Source: Ruminococcus sp. AF41-9
GTDB taxonomy: Bacteria; Bacillota; Clostridia; Lachnospirales; Lachnospiraceae
Length of the DNA: 64,000 nucleotides
Direction of reading: 5' to 3'
NCBI RefSeq assembly: GCF_003477525.1
Contig: NZ_QUDO01000013.1
Span: 25,389-89,388 of the forward strand
Shown piece after piece: positions 35,901-43,364 of the stretch. Each line of letters begins with the position of its first letter. The first letter of the stretch is position 1. The notes beneath the pieces were generated by a model. That model did not search any database, was not told the origin of the DNA, and saw only the letters and a list, made by a program, of their open reading frames with translations. The translations under genes were made by a program, and so were the position numbers.

Positions 35901-36468
35901 CTATGACGAAGGAATTTATTCATGGGAAGTGGAAGCAATGTTTCTTGCAGATGAAAAAGTTCCAGCCTTTATGAACGAAATGTTGGAACTAATGTATGAA
36001 ACTGAATCAGATATGGTATTTTCAGCTACAATGGCAGTTGAAAAGTGTCTGGAAACAATTATGGATCAGCAATTAAAAGAAAATACCCTGCTGGAATTGT
36101 TTAATTTAATTAAAGCACGAAAAGAACCCGGATTGGAGTATTTCTTGATGATTATACATAATATTTTTTACCGAACAAATTCGCGTTTTCCCTCCAAAAT
36201 CATGAAAGGAGTTTCACAAGTACTTAGGTTAGTAGAAAAATATACGCGAATCAATTTTCAAACTTCGACGCAAGAAGAGTTTAAAGAAAATATTAAAGTT
36301 AGAAAGCAATGTGCTACTCTTGCATTCTTGGTATATCGTTTTGAAAATACATTTTATGAAGGCCAACATTGCCCCGAAGTAGAAGAATGGAAAAATATAT
36401 GCACTGGTGAGAAAGCAGAAAATGAATTTGCTGAAGTAAAAAATTGTTGGTTACTTCCTGAACTGTAA
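32896..36468 (+). CDS. Trypsin-like serine protease with a very long helical C-terminus
   Basis: 1190 residues. The N-terminal 210 residues are a cytosolic trypsin-like domain with H38 (AITVKHC), D78 (RFDELVVL) and S155 (RGFSGALI) as the probable triad. The remaining about 950 residues are alpha-helical, acidic and basic mixed, with no NTPase motif visible, and could be a sensor or scaffold solenoid. No signal peptide, so the protease acts inside the cell. AT-rich composition and Rpn fragments on both sides point to horizontal gain. A protease-triggered defence role is inferred. Confidence 0.8.
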   Translation: MKVITDKELDDTTVQIKCGENYGTAFLINENTAITVKHCLYNDKEKKYETNAVLLVYINNEEIKINVIVDKLFDSRFDELVVLHCEEKINVPTLYLAYADICMFEDLKAIGFGNSYERKKRWIKLQNSNFINNDISENMILDMQNSKAIDYRGFSGALIADTYNYVVGVIKSQLNENGKANALLGISLKNQLAFCRKYNLQIQDRQKALGDHCEKARITDFRDGINQNAYFKNKQYENIAFSINSGDETEGTRFSEETTNPDCKELNWNIKYTSIDGLLGNSNKRRKERKELAKQWAKEFDWYPGWLTVPADFRQQVKSYTNGKELLQCSEKELESNFDYCNELLDFAYEYTRRYKKSCLPLDKNIENNLYKIWDTLNFHSDWKEKNKNKWFTVGLYLLENYRQNMDEEKWNSICDLLKPCTNFIVDGKYYLKLEEILMNLFKMDLEKVQLELVSCFLEEMPYEVRLRFIGVMTECGLNEEALKAVEELTNDIQKNNNEIAESSLQNVYLKSLLVCALYLKEHLLFCMNPYKEETRKKCNEINNEISKYKKYYNWDKEKILFTDGALTWLKKESPEPEFELNRESITLVRSENNCWEAYSVFKSIEYSGFPLYLRSKSLLNNQQDILVKSLLSYYPQYTWQLLLRLGKADVVKKCITREYLQSKNRKEIDELFEYVYNAIINNIGKFQKYDPWYDQNIYTSIVASGIPILERMCAVLDSVQQGKMIDLMIRLIEENAVKDQRLLNQFISSVMNQTADYIKRTKINALLTCSMKKRENILGVVQLDPFDVFTEYELSNPLYRKAHLEPKIIKAIFNIGKQQKINRTSVLARMGQLYTWGKLTKEQEVAFGELLWSKLNEDTQLPDLEQYYFFVFMKWPHPEEIDPLKRIKKSFISEKVSSKWKEDIRGRNFTEISYWEQLAVWNRYYVDEWSAKEKKWFLELFIDCCSDMVKYWKESKFDFQFTFSKWHMKMMIRAIASFGRNGWKGVNPVQSKKLCTLLKEFYDEGIYSWEVEAMFLADEKVPAFMNEMLELMYETESDMVFSATMAVEKCLETIMDQQLKENTLLELFNLIKARKEPGLEYFLMIIHNIFYRTNSRFPSKIMKGVSQVLRLVEKYTRINFQTSTQEEFKENIKVRKQCATLAFLVYRFENTFYEGQHCPEVEEWKNICTGEKAENEFAEVKNCWLLPEL

Positions 36469-36488
36469 ATATGTGAATGAATTGTCGG

Positions 36489-36721
36489 GAAAAGGGTACA
36501 TGAATTGAAAGAGACACAGAAAGGGGCCACCGCTTATGTGCCATGAAATGGAAAAAATTTATAGCGAAGGAATGGAAAGTGGGGAATTAAAGGCCAAAAA
36601 AGAAACAGCTCTTTCTCTTGCAGAAATGGGTCTGCCTGTTGAAAAAATTGCAAAAGCTGTAAATCATAATGTGAATGAAGTCCAAAAATGGATTGATGAA
36701 AATCTATGTGCAATAAAATAA
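36489..36721 (+). pseudogene. 3' fragment of an Rpn-type gene (duplicate of 30,895-31,138)
   Basis: The sequence from AAAAGGGTACATGAATTGAA onward matches the last 80 codons of the Rpn gene at 30,293-31,138. About 85 bases in a row are identical around GAAATGGGTCTGCCTGTTG. The reading frame shifts before MCHEMEKIYSEGMESGE, and the nuclease domain is missing, so it cannot be an active enzyme. It directly follows the trypsin-like gene. Confidence 0.85.
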
Positions 36722-36842
36722 GGAACGCATTTATAAATGGGCAGGTCTGTTGGGCTTGCCCTGATTTATATAATATCGTGCTTAAGAGTAAATATCCAGT
36801 TATAATAGAGCAGTTATTCTGTATCAGAGTTGTAGAGACATC

Positions 36843-37026
36843 AGCCATAAATATATTGTATTAGATGAATCAACAAATATCTTGATACAGAAGAAAAGAA
36901 AACGGAAAAATCATATAGTTGCCAAGTCATAATAAGAACGAAATAGATATATTATGTGATAAGGTATTTGTGATGGAAAATGGAGTCCTGATAAAAAAAG
37001 GAGGGGCGAAGGATTCCCGATTGTAA
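36843..37026 (+). pseudogene. Relic of an ABC transporter ATP-binding protein
   Basis: Two short in-frame traces resemble the end of an exporter ATPase. HKYIVLDESTNIL recalls the Walker B/D-loop. DKVFVMENGVLIKKGG recalls the conserved segment after the switch histidine. A stop codon and shifts lie between them. Too short for certainty. Confidence 0.35.
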
Positions 37027-37137
37027 TGGATACATACTGCCACGAAAGTAATTGATTTTCACTGACAATTATCCTAACACACAGGGGGAATTCTGGCTTT
37101 AGAGGCAAACTTGAGATTTGGTGTCGATGTAGAACAA

Positions 37138-37180
37138 AATAGGATTAATCAGTTTTCTAACAGCTGATTAATCCTATTTC
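37138..37180. terminator. Perfect 16-bp inverted repeat, bidirectional terminator-like
   Basis: AAATAGGATTAATCAG (37138-37153) and CTGATTAATCCTATTT (37165-37180) pair perfectly with an 11-base loop, next to TCATTTTTATT. It separates the MBL/Rpn region from the two-component/ABC operon. The rest of 37,027-37,400 shows only short dyads (TACGAAAAC/GTTTTCGTA near 37,216-37,253) and no gene. Confidence 0.7.
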
Positions 37181-37402
37181 ATTTTTATTATTCTTTTTGT
37201 ATGTGATTGTTTTTACGAAAACTGAGTTCTCGCATAAAAACACTTCCGTTTTCGTATTGATTGATTCAGCAGGTCGCACCGGTGTGGTACTGTTCTGCTG
37301 TGGGATAAGCATACGAAAATCGGAGGAAAAAGACATTGAGGGGAAATTGAGCTGGAATTGAGAAAAAAGATATATTGTGCTTACGTTCTTCATGTACTCT
37401 TG

Positions 37403-37432
37403 TTGTGATTTCATTGTTTTTTATCGTATAAT
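37403..37432 (+). promoter_or_regulatory. Promoter of the two-component/ABC operon
   Basis: TTGTGA (37403-37408), 18-base spacer, TATAAT (37427-37432), 22 bases before the response regulator start, whose ribosome binding site is GGAGGTGG. Confidence 0.65.
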
Positions 37433-37454
37433 ATGGATACTGGAGGTGGTTTGG

Positions 37455-38129
37455 ATGAAATACAAGATTTTAGTTGTCGATGATGATAAAGAATTGGTGA
37501 AAATGCTTTGTAGTTATTTTAATATGAAACAATATGAAACCATTACGGCTACAGACGGAATGGAAGCATTAAATAAAATAAAAATGAAACCGGATATTAT
37601 TTTGTTGGATATCAATATGCCACGCATGGATGGGATTGAAGTATGTCGTCTGATACGCAGTAAAGTGTTATGTCCAATTTTATTTCTAACAGCAAGAGTT
37701 GACGAAGATGATAAAATTAATGGGTTGCTTTCAGGTGGGGATGATTATATTACGAAACCATTTAGTCTTCGGGAGTTGGAAGCGAGGATTGTCACAAACA
37801 TAAAGAGAGAAGAAAGGCATCAACAAAAAACAGAATACCGTTTCATGGATGAAATGCTGATTGATTATTCTGAAAAAATAGTAGCTATAGCTGGACACAG
37901 GATGGAGTTCACAAAAATTGAATATCAGATTATTGAATTCTTATCCATGCATCCAGGGCAGGTGTTTGATAAAGAACGTATATATGCACAAGTCTGTGGA
38001 TATGATGCGGAAGGGGACAGTAGAACGATAACGGAATTAGTACGGCGTATAAGGAAAAAAATAGCGGATTATTCAGAAAAAGAATACATAGAAACTGTAT
38101 GGGGGATTGGATACCGATGGAAAAAATAA
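37455..38129 (+). CDS. OmpR/PhoB-family response regulator
   Basis: 224 residues from ATG 37455. The receiver domain has acidic VVDDDKE, the phosphoacceptor Asp in DIILLDINMPRMDG, and the switch lysine in DDYITKPF. The C-terminal winged helix ends TVWGIGYRWKK, typical of OmpR-type DNA binding. It overlaps the sensor kinase start by 13 bases. Most likely it controls the ABC transporter genes that follow, as in peptide-antibiotic resistance modules; the inducing signal is unknown. Confidence 0.92.
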   Translation: MKYKILVVDDDKELVKMLCSYFNMKQYETITATDGMEALNKIKMKPDIILLDINMPRMDGIEVCRLIRSKVLCPILFLTARVDEDDKINGLLSGGDDYITKPFSLRELEARIVTNIKREERHQQKTEYRFMDEMLIDYSEKIVAIAGHRMEFTKIEYQIIEFLSMHPGQVFDKERIYAQVCGYDAEGDSRTITELVRRIRKKIADYSEKEYIETVWGIGYRWKK

Positions 38130-39295
38130 GAAACTTGTCACTGAAAAAAACAATTCTGCTTTATTTTGTGATCAGCTTAACGGCAGCATTTCTGTTATCT
38201 GGATTTACAGTTCATTTTGCAAGAAATATGCAGAATAAAATATGGGAAAAATATATTGATTATGCAGATTATACGGACGTGTTTCAGCAATATGGAAAGA
38301 AATACGAGATTGAGATATCAAGACCTAATCAATCGCAGATGAATCGTTTGGACCATCATCTTTCGGAAATGTGTGACTTTATGGAAACATATTCGGTACT
38401 GATTTTTTCGATTGTTGGGAGTGTTGTTGCGGTATTCTTTTTTTATAAAAATAAGTTAAAGACACCTCTACAGGAACTAAAAGATGCCTCACAAATGATT
38501 GCAGATAATGAACTGGATTTTCATGTGTCCTATGAAAATAAAGATGAGATGGGAACTTTGTGTAAAGAATTTGAAATGATGCGGAGTGCTTTAGCAGATA
38601 ACAACAGAAAGATGTGGCGAATGATTGATGACGAGAAGGCCTTGCGGAATGCAATTGCACATGACATACGTTCTCCACTTTCCATATTGCGAGGGTATCA
38701 GGAAATGCTCTTAGAGTTTATTTCTGCTGAGAGTATAAAAACAGAGGATATTATGGATATCTTGCAAACAGGCATGTATCAGATTGACCGAATAGAACAT
38801 TTCACGGAAAACATGAGAAAAATGTCCCATTTAGAACAGAGGGAACTGCAATGTTCAGAGATAGTATTATCGGAGCTGGCAAAAAAGATTGAGACAGAAG
38901 CTGTCATGCTGTCCAAGAAGGAAAGTAAACTATGTAAGGTAGAAAGCGTACAGGAACAAAACGTTGTGAAAGTGGATGAGGAACTTGTCATGGAAGTGAC
39001 AGACAACTTACTGGAAAATGCGGTTCGATATGCGCAAAAAAGTATTGCTCTGCAGATAAGGAAAAAAAATGGTTTTCTTATAATTTCTGTTGAAGATGAT
39101 GGAATAGGTTTTGTGGATACTGAGGAAAAAGTAACAGAGCCGTTTTATCATAAGAATCCACAAGATGATTTAAAGCATTTTGGTCTTGGCATGTATATTT
39201 CTCGTATTTTCTGTGAAAAGCATGGAGGAAATTTGAAAATATATAATGCCAGACAGGGCGGTGCTCATGTAGAAGCTCTTTTCAAAGCTGAATAA
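38117..39295 (+). CDS. Membrane sensor histidine kinase
   Basis: 392 residues from ATG 38117, inside the regulator's end. Two transmembrane segments (residues about 12-30 and 90-112) flank a short external loop. A HAMP-like region follows (ELKDASQMIADNELDF). The phospho-acceptor His lies in AIAHDIRSPLSILRG, the ATP-binding N box in VTDNLLENAVRYAQ, and FGLGMYISR near the end. The short loop suggests sensing in the membrane or through the transporter, as in Bce-like or lantibiotic modules. Confidence 0.9.
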   Translation: MEKIRNLSLKKTILLYFVISLTAAFLLSGFTVHFARNMQNKIWEKYIDYADYTDVFQQYGKKYEIEISRPNQSQMNRLDHHLSEMCDFMETYSVLIFSIVGSVVAVFFFYKNKLKTPLQELKDASQMIADNELDFHVSYENKDEMGTLCKEFEMMRSALADNNRKMWRMIDDEKALRNAIAHDIRSPLSILRGYQEMLLEFISAESIKTEDIMDILQTGMYQIDRIEHFTENMRKMSHLEQRELQCSEIVLSELAKKIETEAVMLSKKESKLCKVESVQEQNVVKVDEELVMEVTDNLLENAVRYAQKSIALQIRKKNGFLIISVEDDGIGFVDTEEKVTEPFYHKNPQDDLKHFGLGMYISRIFCEKHGGNLKIYNARQGGAHVEALFKAE

Positions 39296-39411
39296 AAATA
39301 TGTTAGAAGGCTAAGATCATAAATAAAGTGGTTTTAGTCTTTTTTGTTGTGAATTTATTGAGAATTGATTTGTATGATGCTGTTAAAGAAATAAAGAAAG
39401 GAAGAGATACA

Positions 39412-40482
39412 ATGAAAACAATCATAAAAAGAAGTATACTTGATTATTTAAAGAACCCTGTTTTGTGGATTGGCTTGATTATTATAGTCGCCAGTATATA
39501 TCAATGTCTGTCATCGTATTTGCAAATTCATTATATCAAACCGAATGAACAGGTTACACAAAATGATGTAGCATTGGGAGATGCCGATGTCATGGATGGC
39601 TACATTCCCACATCTGATGATAAGGAAAGAAGAAGGGAGTGGGAAGATACGATCAGAGAGACTTTAATGGACACCTCCAAAAATGGTTTTGGATTTAGCA
39701 GGCAGGAAGCGGATGATGTAGTGAAAAAAATTCAGAATATGGATGTAAAGACTGCTTCTGAGTTCCTGGAATCCCAATATGGCTATTATAACGCAATATA
39801 TGCTTATGAAGACCTTGAAATTCATAAGGGGACAACAGAAGAAATCAATCATTATATCGAACAGAAATTATCCGAACATTCTTTTTCCTGGTACTTTGCA
39901 AAAAAATTTACGGATTTTGCAGGATTGCATATGGCCTTTTTTGCAACAGTCTTGCTATCATTTTTATTTATTCAAGATACACGAAAAAGTACCTATGAAT
40001 TATTACATACAAAGCCTGTTACGGCAATCCAATATATATGTGGGAAAGTAATAAGCGGATTCATTAGTATGCTGGGAGTATTAGTGATTTTGAATGTTAT
40101 ATTCTTTATGCTGTGTTTGAAAACGTCTTTAGAATCGGGCTTTCCGGTAACACCAATTGATTTTTGCGTGAATTCTCTGATCTATATTGTGCCGAATCTT
40201 TTGATGATATGTTGTGTCTATACAATTACAGCATTAATATTTAAAAATCCGCTTCCGGCAGCACCAATCTTGTTTTTACACATTATATATTCAAATATGC
40301 TGACCATGAAGAATGATATTTATTATATGAGACCGTTCTCTATTATGGTGCGATTCCCTGGCAGATTTTTTGAAACACATGTAGCCAAAATGTCAAATAT
40401 AAATCAGATTATTCTTGTAATTTCATCAGTTATATTAGTATGTATTTCTGTTACAATCTGGAAAAGGAGGAGGGTTCATTGA
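39412..40482 (+). CDS. ABC transporter permease (1)
   Basis: 356 residues from ATG 39412 (AAAGGAAG upstream; an earlier open start lacks this site). One transmembrane helix near residue 20 is followed by an extracellular part of about 135 residues (DVALGDADVMDGYIPTSDD). Five further helices follow, beginning HMAFFATVLLSFLFIQDTR. The topology is that of ABC-2 type permeases for peptides or antibiotics. It overlaps permease 2 by 4 bases. Confidence 0.8.
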   Translation: MKTIIKRSILDYLKNPVLWIGLIIIVASIYQCLSSYLQIHYIKPNEQVTQNDVALGDADVMDGYIPTSDDKERRREWEDTIRETLMDTSKNGFGFSRQEADDVVKKIQNMDVKTASEFLESQYGYYNAIYAYEDLEIHKGTTEEINHYIEQKLSEHSFSWYFAKKFTDFAGLHMAFFATVLLSFLFIQDTRKSTYELLHTKPVTAIQYICGKVISGFISMLGVLVILNVIFFMLCLKTSLESGFPVTPIDFCVNSLIYIVPNLLMICCVYTITALIFKNPLPAAPILFLHIIYSNMLTMKNDIYYMRPFSIMVRFPGRFFETHVAKMSNINQIILVISSVILVCISVTIWKRRRVH

Positions 40483-41135
40483 AAACGGAACTAAAAAACT
40501 GCCTGTCGTTATATAAGATTTTTTATTCATGTGCATTTATACTGATATTGTGTGTTATTCATCCGATTATATACTATGAAGAAATCGGTTCAGCAATTCA
40601 GTCTCCAATAGCATTTTTAACAATTATTTTTTGTAGTGACACATATTTGATGGAAGTAAAAAGTAAGCGTGCCGATGTATTTCATTTGTATGATCAAAAA
40701 AAGCAGTTAAAAGTAATATCGCAGAGAGTGGGCGTTCAAATATTATATTTATTAATACTTTCTTGTGTTGGATATGTTTTGTTTTTCTGGCAAAAACCGG
40801 GCAGTGTAAACGAAGGCATTTCGGGTATTCAGATATTTCTTTTATATTTCATTGCAATGTTTGGAACTATCTGGCTTTGGAGTATATGCTCTGTGATTTT
40901 GTGTACATTGCTTGGAAATATGTGGGCAGGTATTGGATGTTTATTTGGAATTGTCATTGGTCTTATATCGAAAGCGGGCAGTTCATTTTTCGGGAATCTG
41001 GGATTGTTTTCTTTCAGCTTTTGTGAACCTACTCAATTAATGTCCGAGAGTTGGATTTATGGAACGCTTGTGTCTTTTATAGCGGGGCTGTTTTTATTTG
41101 CAGTATTACCAATGGCTTTAAAGAAAAGAGGATAG
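40479..41135 (+). CDS. ABC transporter permease (2)
   Basis: 218 residues from TTG 40479, with AAAGGAGG 8 bases upstream and overlapping the stop of permease 1. Six predicted transmembrane helices and no large soluble domain. It forms the second membrane subunit of the exporter with permease 1 and the ATPase that follows at 41,139. Confidence 0.78.
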   Translation: MKTELKNCLSLYKIFYSCAFILILCVIHPIIYYEEIGSAIQSPIAFLTIIFCSDTYLMEVKSKRADVFHLYDQKKQLKVISQRVGVQILYLLILSCVGYVLFFWQKPGSVNEGISGIQIFLLYFIAMFGTIWLWSICSVILCTLLGNMWAGIGCLFGIVIGLISKAGSSFFGNLGLFSFSFCEPTQLMSESWIYGTLVSFIAGLFLFAVLPMALKKRG

Positions 41136-41138
41136 ATT

Positions 41139-42017
41139 ATGAGTATTAGAATAAATGATTTAACAGTTAGATTTAAAAATGGTGTAGTTGCAGTAAATAA
41201 GGCATCTCTTGAAATACCTAAGGGAATTTACGGACTTTTGGGTGAGAATGGTGCTGGAAAAACCACTTTGATGAGGGTTCTTACAACCGTTTTAAAACAA
41301 ACGGAAGGAATGGTTTCCCTTGATGGAATTCTGTATAACGAGGGAAATTATGAGAAAATACAGAAAAAGATTGGTTATCTTCCACAGGAAATCGACTTAT
41401 ATCCGAATCTTACGGTGAAAGAATGTCTTGTATATATGGGGGGAATGTCAGGAGTATCCAGAAATGACCTCGAACAAAGAATTACCTATTATCTGGAAAA
41501 GACTTCTCTTACAGAGCATCAGAATAAAAAAATGCGGCAATTATCTGGTGGTATGAAGAGACGTGTCGGACTCATACAGGCACTTCTTAATAATCCGGAT
41601 TTTTTGATTATTGATGAACCTACCACCGGGTTAGATCCGGAAGAAAGGATTAGGATCCGCAATCTTCTGGTTGATTTTTCAAAGGATAGAACAGTGCTGT
41701 TTTCCACTCATGTAGTAGAAGATTTAGCAGCAACCTGTACACAGCTTGCCATTATGAAAAAAGGAAGTTTTTTATATTCCGGAAGCGTGAGTGGATTGCT
41801 GGAAAATGCAAAGGGCTGTGTTTGGAATTGTACGGTACAAAATGCAGAAGAAGCCCGTTTGTTAGAAGCCAATTATTCTATTTCATCTAAGCAGTATGTA
41901 GAAAATGGAATTCATATGAAAGTATTAAGCAAAGAAAAGCCAAATGAGAATTGTGTCCCGGATAATGATATCACTTTGGAAGATGCATATATTTATTTGA
42001 CGAATAATCGAGAGTAA
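41139..42017 (+). CDS. ABC transporter ATP-binding protein
   Basis: 292 residues. Walker A GENGAGKTT (about 35-43), Q loop LPQEIDLYPN, signature LSGGMKRRVG (about 133), Walker B FLIIDEPTTGLDP, switch His in VLFSTHVVEDL. The C-terminal 70 residues are a typical extra domain of drug or peptide exporters of the CcmA group. It starts 3 bases after permease 2. With the sensor pair it probably gives protection from a peptide antibiotic or bacteriocin. Confidence 0.92.
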   Translation: MSIRINDLTVRFKNGVVAVNKASLEIPKGIYGLLGENGAGKTTLMRVLTTVLKQTEGMVSLDGILYNEGNYEKIQKKIGYLPQEIDLYPNLTVKECLVYMGGMSGVSRNDLEQRITYYLEKTSLTEHQNKKMRQLSGGMKRRVGLIQALLNNPDFLIIDEPTTGLDPEERIRIRNLLVDFSKDRTVLFSTHVVEDLAATCTQLAIMKKGSFLYSGSVSGLLENAKGCVWNCTVQNAEEARLLEANYSISSKQYVENGIHMKVLSKEKPNENCVPDNDITLEDAYIYLTNNRE

Positions 42018-42160
42018 AGGATATTAGTGTAATGTGTCATGTTTTATTTAATGGAAAATATCCAACCAATGAAGTATTTTCAACATCAAACCCACTTAAG
42101 TAATAAATTAATCTTTTTGGTAAACTCAATCTCATTATCTAATAAGAAATATTCTTCTTC

Positions 42161-42322
42161 ATTGAGATTTCAGGTCAAAATAGAAGAGGCGTAAATACTG
42201 TCCGGAAAATATTAAAAGAAAACGTCTATCAATTTCTTTTATACTTTGATAAACTATATGATAATGATAAGCTAACTAAAAGGGAAACTCAGTTTGTAGA
42301 ATATGTAAGAAAAAAGCGATAA
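42161..42322 (+). pseudogene. Short coding relic before the Tn1549-like segment
   Basis: An open stretch reads SGQNRRGVNTVRKILKENVY and continues to VEYVRKKR before a stop at 42,320-42,322; no start or ribosome site is visible. It looks like the C-terminal tail of a lost gene. The rest of 42,018-42,397 has nothing I can support. Confidence 0.3.
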
Positions 42323-42397
42323 GACATAAGAAAAAAACTTTAGATCACTTAAAACAGTTGAAATCTCAATTGGGAATGTATTAGAGAGAGACGGTGT

Positions 42398-42438
42398 CTG
42401 CCGCACGACGGCTTTTTTCTTTTGCTGTCGTGCGGCAG
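42398..42438. terminator. Strong GC-rich terminator of the leftward operon
   Basis: CTGCCGCACGACGGC (42398-42412) pairs with GCTGTCGTGCGGCAG (42424-42438), 15 bp with one G-U. Loop is TTTTTTCTTTT on the plus strand. It ends the minus-strand operon at 42,447-45,456. Confidence 0.75.
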
Positions 42439-42446
42439 AGCTGGCT

Positions 42447-43256
42447 TTATTTTACATACCGCTCAAGTTCTTGAGCCTCTGTTTCCACCAGTTTTTCAAT
42501 GTCGCCATTTTTATCACGGATCACTTTGAGATTGATACCATCGCTTGCACTGTTATCACAGTAGGTGTTGTGGTCTGAATCATAGAGAATATGAATAATT
42601 TTCCCATCATATATCCAGTTACCAGAGGTTTTGTCATAGGAAATTCCAAATGTGGTATAGGCATCAAGGCTATTATCACGATAATTTGGATCACCTAATT
42701 CAAAACTACCGCTGTTTCCGGTAATGCCAGTCGCAGCAAGTTCTGACTTTATTTCTTCCTGTTTTTCCGTTCGAGCCTTGAAGTCAGCATCCGAGGACTG
42801 CTTTAATCCTGTTAAGGTTCCATTGGTATCTTTAATCGGCTCCACGTCTACAACGCCATCCTCAAAGAAGAACGAATTTGCGTGTTCTGCGTTTATCTGA
42901 TCTTTGAAGTAGCGCACAGTCTGACCTTCATAAAAGAAACGGTCTTTTTCTTTATCATAGGTCATACCATAGGGCTCATAAGCGGAGTACTGTTCTGCAA
43001 TTTCTTTCCTGCGGGTTTCTTCAGCTTTAGCCTGTTCCTCCGAGGAAATCGCTTCATCATTTTCATAGGCTTCTGCCGTTAAGTTGGATGAAGAAGTGTC
43101 ACTACTGTCATAGGCTTGTTCTTCGGAAATTAAGCTATTTGAGGTTATCTTATTTGCTTGTTGTGTATCAGCAGCGTTAGAGGCACGAGCACTTAATATC
43201 GTTGATACACAAAGTGTCATAGTAAATGCGAGAATTCTAATGTTATTTTTTTTCAT
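42447..43256 (-). CDS. Secreted protein with an internal duplication
   Basis: 269 residues with a signal peptide (KKNNIRILAFTMTLCVSTIL, cleavage near ARASNA-AD). After an acidic, Ser/Glu-rich linker come two related units of about 60 residues. Unit 1 has YGMTYDKEKDRFFYEGQTVR with IKDTNGTLTGL; unit 2 has FGISYDKTSGNWIYDGKIIH with IRDKNGDIEKL. No catalytic motif is seen. It is the last gene of an operon with a response regulator and a sensor kinase, so it may bind the signal or be their output at the cell surface. Confidence 0.75.
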   Translation of the reverse strand: MKKNNIRILAFTMTLCVSTILSARASNAADTQQANKITSNSLISEEQAYDSSDTSSSNLTAEAYENDEAISSEEQAKAEETRRKEIAEQYSAYEPYGMTYDKEKDRFFYEGQTVRYFKDQINAEHANSFFFEDGVVDVEPIKDTNGTLTGLKQSSDADFKARTEKQEEIKSELAATGITGNSGSFELGDPNYRDNSLDAYTTFGISYDKTSGNWIYDGKIIHILYDSDHNTYCDNSASDGINLKVIRDKNGDIEKLVETEAQELERYVK

Positions 43257-43364
43257 ATCTAAAACAACTCCTTTCTGTTGATGCTTTTATATTACCAAAT
43301 CTTTTTGGGATACTATTGTGATGAATATGTTTTTTATGTGTAGTTAAAAAAACATGGGCAGTGC

